Both the position numbers and the translations under genes were made by a program. A model generated the notes under the pieces. It saw nothing but the letters and a program-made list of their open reading frames with translations. It ran no database searches and was not told the origin of the DNA. A DNA stretch of 64,000 nucleotides from Candolleomyces eurysporus (taxonomy: Eukaryota > Basidiomycota > Agaricomycetes > Agaricales > Psathyrellaceae): positions 62,001-126,000 of the forward strand of contig JANBPK010000920.1 in NCBI GenBank assembly GCA_027579435.1. Direction: 5' to 3'. This document shows positions 1 through 10,462 of this stretch, piece by piece (positions within the stretch are counted from its first letter, which is position 1; each line of letters begins with the position of its first letter).

Positions 1-2
1 TT

Positions 3-1262
3 GAAGAAGACGGTGTTTCTAATTGCTCACTGTCGTTTCGGAATTGTTATATCGATCCGACATTGGTCTCCCTCCCAAAGCTCGTGGTGCTCAACGTAAA
101 TTTGACCCCGTCGAGCAGTCGCTTGAACAGTTTGTCCCTTTTGCTCCGGTGGTGGGGAATCGTCATGGACGGAAGCAGCACACCAGCCCTTGAGGAGCTT
201 AAAATGCGGTACTTCAACATAGGGGATCCGAGCTACGCCGATACCGATACCGCTGTTACTACGGGCTTTTCTGGACATAGGTCTTTCCCTCCTCACCTGA
301 AGAAGCTGGAACTCGACGGCACCCTAAACAGCTACATCCACCTGTTCGACGATGACTCCCCACTGCCGGAGTCTTGCACGAACTTGGTGTTAGAGTGCGA
401 TGGCGTATACACCGACCCCGCTGATGCGCACATGGTCGAAAATATGGCCAGAAAGCTCTCGCGACTCGTTGCAGGTGTTTGGAAGAACTCGAACGAGGCT
501 ACTGCTGCTAATACTACGAAGCTGTGCCCCAGAACGGACCTCCACATCTCTGGACAGTGCCACTACGAGTTAACTCTGACCTTCTCATCTGGATTAGATC
601 GCAAGGACGGCGAAGACCGTCACTCGAGCCTCTCGTTCAGGGACTGCTATCGAAACGACCACGCAAACGGACTGGCTCTGTTTACGAAGGGGGTTCTTCA
701 GGTGGACATCCCCAAGCTTACGCCCGATGCTTGGCTGGACATGTACTTGCAGTGCTCACCTGACTTTGCGCTTCACATCCACGACGCATACGTCGGTTTT
801 ATGAAGCAGCTAGATGGGCTGAGAAACTTGCATCTCAAATGCTCTCGTCCGTTCCATTCTCTTATGGTGCAGGCTGACAACGGCAATAACAGCGATTCCG
901 GGTCCACCGTCACCCACCCCTGCCACTCCTCGTCGTCGTCAAACTCGAATTCTCCAAATGTGACGGTGCTGTTACCAAACCTCCATCACGTCCGCCTTGA
1001 GCACTGGTGGCTTTGCGACCCCGCTGCAGTGCTCGAGTTCAACCAATTCGATGCCGCCCGCACTCGACTCGGACTCCCGATTCCACGAGTTGAGGTTCGG
1101 ATGATGCATCGCTCTGGCCCTGACCGTGACATTGTGGTACATAGGCCGCTGAAACTGGGTGAATTTACTCCTGTTAAGGTGCAGCCTGACGGGAGGGTTA
1201 CTGCGGATAAACCGATCAATCTATTTGGGGAATTGAGAACGGTAGATGAGTATCTAATGTGA
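3..1262 (+). CDS. F-box/LRR-like protein, 3' part (5' end outside window)
   Basis: The reading frame is open from the first bases to the TGA at 1260-1262, so the first in-frame TTG at 63 is not a start and the N-terminus lies upstream. About 420 residues are visible. They align with the C-terminal two thirds of the intact F-box-type protein at 18891-20588: both have a segment rich in Cys/Leu, then RWWG..DG (here RWWGIVMDG, there RWWGVCTDG), then a PPHLKKLELDG / PPNLTSMFLGG repeat-like stretch and a CxxL motif after 'LPESC' / 'VPPSC'. The family role, by similarity, is a substrate-recognition subunit of an SCF ubiquitin ligase. The F-box itself is not in the window, so that assignment rests on the paralog. 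No intron is visible. A 67-bp tandem repeat begins right after the stop codon. Confidence 0.7.
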   Translation, partial: EEDGVSNCSLSFRNCYIDPTLVSLPKLVVLNVNLTPSSSRLNSLSLLLRWWGIVMDGSSTPALEELKMRYFNIGDPSYADTDTAVTTGFSGHRSFPPHLKKLELDGTLNSYIHLFDDDSPLPESCTNLVLECDGVYTDPADAHMVENMARKLSRLVAGVWKNSNEATAANTTKLCPRTDLHISGQCHYELTLTFSSGLDRKDGEDRHSSLSFRDCYRNDHANGLALFTKGVLQVDIPKLTPDAWLDMYLQCSPDFALHIHDAYVGFMKQLDGLRNLHLKCSRPFHSLMVQADNGNNSDSGSTVTHPCHSSSSSNSNSPNVTVLLPNLHHVRLEHWWLCDPAAVLEFNQFDAARTRLGLPIPRVEVRMMHRSGPDRDIVVHRPLKLGEFTPVKVQPDGRVTADKPINLFGELRTVDEYLM

Positions 1263-1462
1263 ATGATGGAGATAGAGAATTGGTTGAGCACGGTTTCCGG
1301 ACGTGTTTGAGAGTATGAAAGAGATGTGTATGATGGAGATAGAAAATTGGTTAAGCACGGTTTTCGGACGTGTTTGAAAGTATGAAGGAGATGTGTATGA
1401 TGGAGATAGAGAATTGGTTGAGCACGGTTTCGGACGTGTTTGAGAGTATGAAGGAGATGTGT
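1263..1462 (+). repeat. Three-copy 67-bp tandem repeat in F-box 3' flank
   Basis: Three head-to-tail units start at 1263, 1330 and 1397 (67, 67 and 66 bp), each beginning ATGATGGAGATAGA and ending GAGATGTGT. They differ at only a few positions. The array starts at the base after the stop codon of the upstream gene, so it probably forms its 3' UTR or terminator region. Confidence 0.9.
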
Positions 1463-2791
1463 ATGGTATGCTGCGGTACGGACTTTCAGTAGCTTGTTGA
1501 CTTTTTAGTCTTGCAAGGAACACCAAGTTGAGCGACTACGCCACTATGAATAGGCTGATTACTCCTTCGGAGGTAGAGTGTATCAACATCTGCATACCGG
1601 AATTCCGATGTCCTAGAACCCCGAATAATATTTTATGTGTCCCAGGTGTTGATCTTCGATTCAAGCAGCAGATACCTGTACATGTGAAGTGACCGATGCG
1701 TTGCACTGCGAATTCCGAGGCATTTTTGACTAGAACTGGGGCTGCAGATGCCAAAAGCACCGTCTTGGCACGCAACGACCCGCCGTAGTGCCCGAGTCAA
1801 AGATGCCTCGGAGCTGGTACTCATCCATCGACATCACTCTTCTGGCTCTGGAATCATCGTTCACCGCTATTGTCGTCGTGGTATAAGTATAGAATAGCTT
1901 CCCGTAGATATCAGCAGTAACCTTATCATATACAGCTCTGACCTCCTGATTCTTACCGAAGTTCCCTCAGTGGGCGCGGGCGCTGTGGGAATGGCTAAGA
2001 AGAAGTGTTCCTTGATTCCGCAGTCCGCGCTCCAAAATGCATTCCTTGGCTATAATTTCAATCCAGGGCTCACGCCCCTTCGAAGAGAGTGTAGATGGGC
2101 TTGGCTTCTCGTTGATTATCATAGCAAAATCCTAGGCATCAGAATGCAGGAGTCCAGCGTCCGTGAGCCAAAGCCGATGTGCGTCTGTGTGTATGTGTGC
2201 TTGCATAGAGTATACAAGTTGTTAATTCCCTTCGCACTCCTTGTTGAATGTCATCCAATGGCGAATGAGATGACGGAGCTTCTCCATGCAAATGGTCTCA
2301 CAATTTCCCAGTCACCCATAGACAAAGACTTTCACAAATCAATAGAATTAGCAAAGTGCATCTATGTTTCGAAGGGACAGAACCCTCCGCACTTCGTAGA
2401 GTCAGGGACCGCAGTGTGCTTGAAGAACTCTATTGAGTTCAGGACAGGTCCACCAACTTGTACGTCACTCGTCGTGAGTCATTGGATCAACAATGATGGG
2501 ATCCCTTAAAACCTCTGACATACCGAAACCGCCGACGTAAACACACCTTGTTAGCACATTAAATTTCGTTTCAGATCATACATAGATCATGGCTGCTTAA
2601 TGAAAGAGATTAACCACTGTTATGATCCTGAAGACTCATCTAGTCGGGGCACTGGATATAAAACCTGAACGAAGATGCTCGACCAACCTCACCTTCACTG
2701 TCGGTTCCCATTGACTTTTCCCGGTATTAGTTAAGTACCGAGGCAAGAAATCCACAGACTCAAGCTCTGCAGGTGGTGAATCCAAAGGATC
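1463..2791. other. No gene recognised
   Basis: Several open stretches occur, the longest being 1970-2509 on the plus strand. It starts with GTG, has no recognisable domain, lacks splice-linked extensions and has unremarkable composition. I see no RNA gene or mobile element here. Confidence 0.5.
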
Positions 2792-3210
2792 ATGGCCGAC
2801 CGTGAGCCGTTATTTGCCTTTGGTTGCTCGTGTTGACGACTCGGGCCCTATACTCGAGTACTGACTTGCCCTCTCGCTCTCTCCCGGCCACAGGCTGGTG
2901 TGCAAAATTCAATAATGCTGCACAAAGAGTTTATGGCGGCTTTATCACGCCTTTCGTCTACGTCTGGGAGACGAATGATCCCGTCAACCCATGGTATGCA
3001 GAGGCAAGACGTAGGCACCCATTTGTATGCGATCCTCTTCATCGTTTGGCTAACATTTGACACGCTGTAGTCCTCGATGGCGAAAACGTCGTAGCCAAGT
3101 TTGCCCAGGCATCAGCGACCAGACGGAAAACGGCGAAGGACATCGCCGCGAGAACAGGATACCTCTGGCTCGTCGCACAGTACCCCAATATTGATCTGGT
3201 CAACGTTTGA
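2792..3210 (+). CDS. Possible 95-aa protein of unknown function, 3 exons
   Basis: An ATG at 2792 reads through three exons joined in phase: 2792-2822, 2894-3010 and 3071-3210 (TGA). The introns are 71 and 60 nt and have GT..AG ends. The resulting 95-residue protein has an aromatic middle (GWCAKFNNAAQRVYGG, then FVYVWETNDPVNPWYAEA) and a basic helix-like end with ARTGYLWLVAQYPNIDLV. I recognise no family. Support is limited to frame consistency and splice sites; it could equally be a chance assembly of open frames or a fragment of a degraded larger gene. Confidence 0.35.
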
Positions 3211-3489
3211 GAAAAAACTGAAACCTTCAATGCTGGCGAATTGATAGACGCAACAACTTACGCCGAGTGATGTTAATTTATGGTAGACTACGTTGAGTAA
3301 GTCCGCGGGCGTATTATTATGGGCTCCAGTTCGAGTGTATTGATGGCGTGTGCAAACGGTATGCGGCCCTCGCGATGCCGTCTTTCGGATATCACGGAGA
3401 AGGCGCCGAGAGGCTGGTTGAAGGCAATACCGCTTTCACTGAATTCCATCTATTGGCGTAGTTAGAAATACGTGAATTTTAATTGGTGT

Positions 3490-3845
3490 ACAGCTTTCGA
3501 GCTTACCTCTTCAGCGATACCCCATAGTAGAAGACGAGAGTTTGGTCTGAATCAGTAGGCCGTTCCAATGATACTGAGGTCAAAGCGGGATCAATTACCG
3601 GTATCACAGAATGCAGAACGGGCAAGTTTAGCAAGAGCTGTTCCAAGGGGCAGTTGCCAAGACATAAACAGAAGTAAACTGATCGAGGACAAGACACTTA
3701 GGGATGCGTGCGAGCCCACGGAAACTAGTCGAGCTGGACCCTCGTACCTGGAAAGCTGCTTCGACGGGGCCCTTACACGGAGCATTGTTGATAAGAACCT
3801 CGAAGTCGTGACGCAATAAACAAGGCTAGAGTAAAAAACCCTCAT
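3490..3845 (-). pseudogene. Short-chain dehydrogenase/reductase-like relic
   Basis: On the minus strand a short stretch reads LLRHDFEVLINNAPCKGPVE, which matches the SDR pattern DVLVNNAG..GPxE (the NNAG strand that follows the cofactor-binding fold). About 100 bases further along is QFTSVYVLATA, similar to the SDR 'NVFGVLAVTRA' helix. No upstream TGxxxGIG nucleotide-binding motif and no YxxxK catalytic pair could be found, and the frames do not join cleanly. I read this as a decayed fragment. Similarity is seen only over about 35 residues. Confidence 0.3.
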
Positions 3846-4720
3846 TCACCTATCCCGATGCTGCCGTCGTTGGGGTGTTACTCTCCAGATTCTTTCTTAG
3901 TATGGCTATACTTTCCTGAAATACTTCCTGACATTTAACAGGTTCATAGGGATATATGTGATGATCTTTTCGGTAAATGCCAGAGACGTTTTACCCAGGA
4001 AGAAATCATCCAAAGTTACAGTTATGGACTCATATGCCTCTTTTCGATATGGTGCTATCCAACAGTTCTATACACTGGTTCGTTATCTCTTAAAGTCAGA
4101 TAGCAGTGGCAGAGCGGAGCACAAAGAAGTTTAGTATCATCCCAGAGATGGGGGAGTTCAGTGCTCACGAGAAATTGAAGACTCTGAGTGTTTCGTCCAT
4201 GTAACAGGGTTTGAGATCTCGATTGACGCTCTCCGTGAATGTGAGTGAATACATTGTCAGTGATGGCAGACCGAGCTTGGAAACTTACACACACACACAC
4301 ACATAAGCGAGCTCGCGTACACTTATCCGAGGGACTACTACTCAAAACATCGCTACCAAGTGCTGCGATCCGGAAAGTCACCGTATTCTTGCTAAATGTA
4401 TTGCGTAATCGAGATCGTTGAAGCAAAAATGACTGTAGTGCGAGCCTTGCCGTCCCGGATCCAAGCAACAGCAACCGCGCAGAGAGAAGCATACACTTCT
4501 GAATGATCTCTGAGCGCTGATAAACTGGAATTCTTCGGCTTCTATCTCCTCTTTTGCGGCATTTCCCGCTCTTTTCAACAAACTTCTACTGTCCGTTCCA
4601 GGTCGCAAAATACCCATCCCACTTCGTAGATCAAACTTCGATCAACGGCGGGAGTTGAGAATACTATAAGTGCGAGAAGGAATAACAGCGTATTCCATTA
4701 CATCCCCAAACCCCACTATC
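3846..4720. other. No gene recognised; short CA microsatellite
   Basis: A (CA)n run lies near 4280-4302. Minus-strand open frames cover 4055-4617 but show no domain and are Ser/Arg-rich in the manner of shadow frames. The 3' part is the promoter region of the acetyltransferase that starts at 4721. Confidence 0.5.
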
Positions 4721-5796
4721 ATGGTTGCAGTACATCTCCTTGAAAATCCCTCGGGTGTGTACCTTTCTCAGATTAAAGCTTCCCAATAATTCTGGCTGAC
4801 GAGCGCGTATCGCAGATGCACAGATCGAGAGCATTACCCAATTGCTTTTGAGAGCCCATGAAGGCCGTAAGAGCTCAATTTAATCAATGGGTTTCCAATC
4901 TCACTGTGACCATACAGAACTCATCGTAGCTATGATGAGTGACTCGAACCGTGCCATAGAAGAGAAATGGCACCGTCTAGGAGTTCGCGCCGGTGCCTTA
5001 GAAGGCAAAATTTGGGTCGTATTCGATCCTGATCAGTCCAAAGAACGGGGTGACGAGGATTCCTCTATTGTGTCCGTTGTGGTTGCTTTTGGACCCGGCG
5101 TGATGCCCATGGGAAGGTACGATCCCGTCCTTCGGAGAGAGATATTTTTGATCCCTTACTTTTGATGTGGATAGCGAAGCTCAACGTGCTCTCGGTCTTG
5201 TTGACTATCTCACTTCTCTTTCTCCTGAGAATTTACAGTGGAGGAATCAAACTGTACGTCCAAAAGCCCATTCGAGAACATGCCCAATGATCAGCGTGCA
5301 CAGTACAGCCCACTTGTGGAGAAATCCATAGACGAGTCGATCGGCCAACAGAAGGTAGGCACAGCTTCGTCATCTTGTATTGAGCGGCCAACGTGTAACA
5401 TACCCCACAGCCAGTCGATAGCTGGCTTCCTATACTCGTTGCAACAGATCCAGAGCATCAAAAAAGAGGATACGCAACTGCACTGATCAGGGAGCTTCAG
5501 AAAACGGTGGGTAATCCTGAAAGAACGCAGCAGAATTCGTCACCTCACTCTGTTCTGTAGGCGAGTGCGGACAACACGGGAGTCTTTCTCACAACATGGA
5601 ACAAAGATCTTGTAAGTTCCAGACCCTCACACTGTAGGCAATGTTAAGTTGACATAAATCGAACGCCTTCTAGGAGTCGTATTACCAGTACCTAGGGTTC
5701 GAGGTGGCAAGCCAGATCGAAATACCGTCCCCCCTCAGAAATTGGATCCATAGGAATATGTTGTGGGAAGACAATAGCTCTTTGAAGGCAGCATAG
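4721..5796 (+). CDS. GNAT-family N-acetyltransferase (8 exons, 228 aa)
   Basis: Eight phase-consistent exons: 4721-4754, 4816-4866, 4918-5116, 5175-5253, 5304-5354, 5411-5510, 5562-5611 and 5674-5796 (TAG), with introns of about 50-62 nt. The protein has the order typical of small fungal GNAT enzymes: an N-terminal helix (DAQIESITQLLLRAHEG), a beta segment (GKIWVVFDPD), and the acetyl-CoA loop after LPILVATDPEHQKRGYATALI, where QKRGYA is the Q/RxxGxG/A motif A. Then come GVFLTTWNKDLESYYQYLGF (motif B, with the usual YxxxGF) and a C-terminal tail. It should transfer an acetyl group from acetyl-CoA to an unknown amine; the substrate cannot be told. The donor at 5511 (not 5507) was chosen because only it keeps the GVFLTTWN frame. 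Nothing appears truncated. Confidence 0.88.
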
Positions 5797-5908
5797 AGAG
5801 CACGCGATGTGAAAGGAAGAGAAAGAAAACGAATTGTACGCTGTCCCCAATAAATGTTACAATACATTAGTATGCCAATCTAAGTAACCTACACATCTTC
5901 ACAATGCT

Positions 5909-8147
5909 TCACAAAGCATCGCGCTCTTCAGAGTCCCGAACAAGCCTGGCAATCTCTTCCGATCGAGCTCTCATCGTGACTCTGAACGGCGCCGGGTGCC
6001 TGAGTGGTTCAAGGTAAGAGTTCTCGTTCGCTTTCCGAGGTTTGAGTCAAAAAGACTATTTGAGACTGACCTAACGATTCCTGGAAGATATTCAACTTGC
6101 GGGTCAATCGGTTTCCCCGTCTCCGTCACTCCGTTTTCAATACTAAATGCAGCTAGGACAGAGGCTATCGTGATCCACATCGTCGACAGCGCTAAATCCT
6201 TCCCAGCACAGGCTCTGAAGGAAAAAGGCATTGCGGTTAAGATGAGAATGCGACGTGACGGTGAACAGACGAGCTCTGCAGTCCCAATGGAAGACTTGCT
6301 TACCTACGTCCAAATCCAAAAGCAACGCTAGCAGGATCGATCGCAGTCCTGTTCAGACGACCATCGGGATGGAGGAATCGTTCAGGCTTAAACATTGTCG
6401 GCTCGGGGAAATCTTCCTCATTATGCAAGATTGCCCTACATCGAAATCAATTTGAGCTCGGAGCACCACTAGTCGTGCAGCTTGGGGACGTACCATACGT
6501 TCCCAATCACGATAGATCCAGCAGGAATACGATACCCTTTATAATCGTCGTCTTGACTCGCAAGGTGAGGAAGGGCAGTCGGACAGGGAGGCTGCCATCT
6601 AGGGTAAAGATACAAACGCTTAAAATGAGACCTAAGACAACTCAATTCCCTGTGCACGTACCTCATCACCTCCTTCACGATGGCTGTGATATAAGGCAAG
6701 TTGTGGCGATCGTCGAGTGTCGGTAGTCGATGTGGACCTACAACTTGATCCAGTTCAGCTTGAGCCTTCATCTGAACCTCTGGGCGGATGAGCATGGCGA
6801 GGAAGAACGTCGAAATGCTTGAGGCGAGGGTATCCGCTCCCGCTATTCAAAGAGTCGGTCAAAATCTGTCACAATGGAGAGCGATTCGACGGGAGCGAAC
6901 ATACCAGCGTAGATCATCGCAGCGACGTTCCGAATCGCATTCACATCCTCAACGTTGGCTTCGAGATCTAACGCCTTAACGGCCTCTGAGGTGAAGGAAG
7001 GCTTGAACTTTCCGCTCCTCTACACCACGGACACATGTCACCCTACTGGGCTGAAGACGAGCGAAGATGAGTCAATGACTTACAATACTTTTCAGTGCCA
7101 TGTCAAACGGTTTCTCTCGCAGCTCTTCTTCCCATGACCTCCATTTCAACGCGTTCCTCTTCCATGACGCTCCAGGAACCCACGATGGAACATATTTGAG
7201 AATTGGATACGAGTCGACAAGGTACGTGTCTTCGGCCTCTGCAAGACGAACTCCAGCAATCGCTTTCTCAGCAAGGCGAACATACGGATCGTTCTTCGAC
7301 TGGATGTTGATCCCGTACGCTACCGACAAGGTGAGGCCACCAAGAAATCTGTTAAGTGGACCTGTTAGGTTTGGGGCGAGGGAGTGAACTATGGCTGGGG
7401 AACGTACTGCCTGATGACCGGTATGACCTCACTCGGACCTTCAAGCAGGCGGGGTAGAAGCATTCCGCGTACGAAGCGTAGGCACCTGGGTCCGTGTGTT
7501 TTCGCACTTGAAGGTTGCAGATGGTGCTGGAAGAGTGATCGTTCCTTGCGCCATCGGTCGCCGTATGGAAGGCTAGACATCATCCAGCCCCATCCCATGC
7601 TATGAGGCACATAGGAAAGGAGCCAGTAAGAAACGTTGAACACTCTCCAGTTGGAGCGAACTCACACATCGCACTTCATGACGTCTTGAACTCTGAGGGG
7701 AAAGGAGTTTGAGTACCAGTGGGATAAACGAGCGTAGTTGAAGACAATTCGACTGACCGGCCAGAGTACATCGTCGATCTGTGCTCCAAGACCGTTGTCA
7801 CAGCTTCCAATGAGTTGAGAGCAATGATGGTTTTGTTTTCAACCTGGGTCGAGATAATATCGGTGCCTACAAAGGCATGTCAACTGCCGAACGCCGAGAC
7901 CAAGAGCAAACGTACCGCATTCCTTCGCCCAATCATGATACAATAGGTACGGGAATCTGTTTTTCAGAACATTCCCCCAATGCCCTGAGAATGGAGGTGA
8001 GGGTGGCAACGGTAGCGGGTGTTTCGTCTTGGAACCGAAATAATATCGATGTACAAGGCCGGTCAACAGATACCCCACAGCGAGGTATCCTAAGCTGTCG
8101 ACAACGGGGAGGAGGCCTCCATCGACGCCAAACAGGAGGGAGATCAT
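5909..8147 (-). CDS. Cytochrome P450 monooxygenase
   Basis: A multi-intron gene read on the minus strand from ATG 8147 to TGA 5909-5911. An N-terminal membrane anchor (LGYLAVGYLLTGLVHRYY) is followed by a proline hinge (PLPLPPSPPFSGHWGN). Later segments give the I-helix AGADT near 6830, the K-helix ExxR as EVMR near 6670, a PERF box (MFKPERFL) near 6390 and the haem loop FGFGRRACAG, split by an intron at about 6236-6325, with the Cys ligand just after the splice. The C-terminus ends ARSEEIARLVRDSEERDAL. All catalytic signatures are present, so it is likely an active ER-bound monooxygenase of the fungal group that includes O-methylsterigmatocystin oxidoreductase-like P450s. The substrate is unknown and no biosynthetic partner genes lie beside it. 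The ATG at 8147 was preferred because the open frame upstream to 8321 lacks P450 character. Confidence 0.9.
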
Positions 8148-8662
8148 TGTTACCTCTCTATTCACTATGCCAGCTACCAAAAGCTGTGTTAGAAGGAAAC
8201 AAGATGGGAGAAAGCCTTTCAAGGGCTTACCCGGGCTTATAGTACGGAATCCTTTCTTTTGAGCATATTCAAACGCAACGTACGCAACGTATTGCTTACG
8301 CTGTATGAATGCATCCGTCAACCACCCCTTGTTTCGACCAGTTTACATGAGAGCTGGGTTTGATTAATAGCGTTTCTAACCCGGGGCTGATAACAGACTG
8401 TTAAGCGGCCGTGCAAGGGAAGAGAGAGCGTGAGGGCGTCATTTCGAAAACCGGGGCGCACCGTGGTGGAATCAGAATGCCGCCATCAAGCCGCCATCAT
8501 CATTTATAACGGCCGCTCCAGCTTTCTTGCCTCGACCTTCTCCCTCGCTGGCCTCTTTCTGAAAGTCCTCGGGGCAGCTTTCGAGTAGTATTTTCATCTA
8601 TAAAATGACGCTCACGAGTACATGAGATTATGTCAACACTGATGAGGAATCACGGAATTCCG
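8148..8662. other. Intergenic, P450 promoter region
   Basis: This stretch separates the P450 start from the stop of the next minus-strand gene. A TATAAAT on the minus strand (8502-8508) could serve the P450 with a long leader. No other gene is visible. Confidence 0.4.
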
Positions 8663-10147
8663 CTACATTCTAATAGTGTGGACCGCCTCTATCTCCTCGA
8701 CGCAGAGCCTTGCTTCCAACCGACGCCTCCCATCAACGTTGGTCGAGACCGAACCACATGTATCGCCCCTCTCTCCTTGCACAATTGGATAAGCTTGGCT
8801 TTTGGCACGTTTCTCGCCCCATTCGGAGAAATTCTTCATTAGTGTCCTTGAGCCGGCATGAGGACGGAGAGCAGTGAGTGAGAAGCTTTCGAGATTCTGA
8901 ACGAGCTGGTGATCTTCCATGTCGAGGAGGAATGCCCCTGACAAATTTGGGACGGAGAGGTCAAATATCTTGAGGTGGGGCGTGGATCGAAGAAATCGAA
9001 AGAGAGCATCTTTGTCCATCAACGAGGACCGGTCGTTCAGATATATCTCCACCTCAAGGAGTCTGCAGGAAGATCTATCCACCATCGATGCGAATGCATC
9101 CAACATCCAATCCGGAAAGGCGGGGGTTAGGTACTGCATGCCATCCGTGTATTTGAGGGATTCGAGCGCGGGGACGATGAGTCGGTTGAAAAATTCTTCG
9201 AGAGGGTCGCATTGGCATGAAACATGAAGAACAACGCTTCGAAGGCGGCTGAAGGTAAAGGTTTGACCGATGGATAACCGAGGGTGATAACTCAACGAAG
9301 GTTCATCCATATTTATGGAGAGATGCTCAAGTCCTCCGACACATTTCGATAAATTGACGAAACAGTCTGAAAATGGACTAGTGAATCCGCCGAGTGTGAG
9401 GGATGTAAGCTGGGACCAGGGAAAGCCAAGGAATTCCCAGAAATTGGGTTGTAATAACCTTGCGGCGTTCACTTCGAGCTCTTGGAGAGCCGGAAAGTGC
9501 TTGGGGCTCAGGAATATATTGGATGTTGATCCATCGTTTTGCTCGTACTCGGACGAGGAAATCTTCGCAGAGGATAAGGATGTCCAGAAAATTGCAGGGT
9601 ATTGATGCATTATCTGCGCCATGGTCTTGTAAAACCAAACCGCAGTTTGTACGCTGAACGTAACAACCTTGCTGGCGTTCGAGGAAAGGAATGTGACGAT
9701 GTCGTTCGGCAGGAGGTTGGAGTCGTCGTGTTTCATCTCGATGTGAACATGAAGCTTGGGTATTTCCCCGATCTTCTTCTCGGTTCGATCTATAGTACAT
9801 CTCCACTGGTGCTCGTTCCCGATTATGAGAGTGACCTCTTTCCAAAACGAGGGGTTATCAAGAACAATTCGATTCCACCTCGAGTCGAGCAGACGAATAT
9901 TCGTCAACTGCTGAAGTCTAGGGACGGGATCTTTAAGTGAGAACACGGCCGCCTCTACGATCTGGCTGATCGTCTCTGTCGGAAGATCACCTGCCGATTT
10001 GCAGAGCTTTGATGCAAACTCGACCCTCTTGGCCAGTAATCCATCGTATTCCCGCCTCTTTTCATCTAGGTCGGCTTGTATGTGCGCTATGCGGTCTTGT
10101 AAGATGGACAGCTGAGCATCGATTTCGATGAGTTCATGATCGCGCAT
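8663..10147 (-). CDS. F-box-like protein with N-terminal coiled coil
   Basis: A single-exon minus-strand gene of about 494 residues from ATG 10147. Residues about 1-50 form a heptad-rich coiled coil (LIEIDAQLSILQDRIAHI, then ADLDEKRREYDGLLAKR). An F-box-like segment follows (GDLPTETISQIVEAAVFSL.. then RLLDSRWNRIVLDNPSFW). The rest is an LRR-like series (FPALQELEVNAARLL, SQLTSLTLGGF, GGLEHLSINMD). This is the usual layout of agaricomycete F-box-like proteins thought to select SCF ubiquitin-ligase substrates; the actual target is unknown. An upstream in-frame ATG at 10228 would lie only 16 bp from the tRNA gene at 10244, so the ATG at 10147 is the more plausible start. It is a different subfamily from the RWWG-type F-box genes elsewhere in the window. 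Confidence 0.78.
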   Translation of the reverse strand: MRDHELIEIDAQLSILQDRIAHIQADLDEKRREYDGLLAKRVEFASKLCKSAGDLPTETISQIVEAAVFSLKDPVPRLQQLTNIRLLDSRWNRIVLDNPSFWKEVTLIIGNEHQWRCTIDRTEKKIGEIPKLHVHIEMKHDDSNLLPNDIVTFLSSNASKVVTFSVQTAVWFYKTMAQIMHQYPAIFWTSLSSAKISSSEYEQNDGSTSNIFLSPKHFPALQELEVNAARLLQPNFWEFLGFPWSQLTSLTLGGFTSPFSDCFVNLSKCVGGLEHLSINMDEPSLSYHPRLSIGQTFTFSRLRSVVLHVSCQCDPLEEFFNRLIVPALESLKYTDGMQYLTPAFPDWMLDAFASMVDRSSCRLLEVEIYLNDRSSLMDKDALFRFLRSTPHLKIFDLSVPNLSGAFLLDMEDHQLVQNLESFSLTALRPHAGSRTLMKNFSEWGEKRAKSQAYPIVQGERGDTCGSVSTNVDGRRRLEARLCVEEIEAVHTIRM

Positions 10148-10243
10148 GACTAGAGTAGATTGGTTTGAGTGAGGAAGAGGGTGGAACGATGACTGCGAGA
10201 AACGAAAGGCAATCTGGGATAACCTCATCAAAATAGATCGTCA

Positions 10244-10336
10244 GGTGCTACCATGGTTCGAACCTGGGTTTCGGGAATATCAGAAGGCAAGCGTGGCAAT
10301 CAGAATCCCGAGTGATGACCACTACACTATAGCACC
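10244..10336 (-). tRNA. tRNA-Gln (CUG anticodon) with intron
   Basis: Read on the minus strand, the 7-bp acceptor stem is GGTGCTA/TAGCACC. It is followed by a D-arm with TAGTGTAGTGGTCATCAC (A box) and an anticodon stem CGGGA/TCCCG around TTCTGAT, giving anticodon CTG. The T-arm contains GGTTCGAAC (B box) and has one stem mismatch. An extra block of about 21 nt sits one base 3' of the anticodon, the standard position of a nuclear tRNA intron. The body resembles fungal tRNA-Gln (GGT.TATAGTGTAGTGGT start). It lies directly upstream of the minus-strand F-box gene. Confidence 0.9.
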
Positions 10337-10462
10337 ACGAAATTGGACGGCCAGGGACCAAGGTCCAGAACTGGCTTTGGATGCAATCAGTTCTAATGAG
10401 AACTTGTACTCTCTAGCCCCACGCTGAGGTCACACTACCTCATCTAAAGTCCACATCTAACT

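Noticed and set aside
1970..2509. 179-aa plus-strand open frame
   Set aside because: Starts with GTG, no domain, no splice-linked extension and no codon pattern unlike the surrounding noncoding DNA.
5991..6060. tRNA-like string GTGCCTGAGTGGTTCAAGG followed by GGTTTGAGTC
   Set aside because: It resembles a Ser/Leu tRNA A box and a B box, but no acceptor stem forms. On the minus strand this is the last intron/exon of the P450 (HPAPFRVTMRARSEEIARL).
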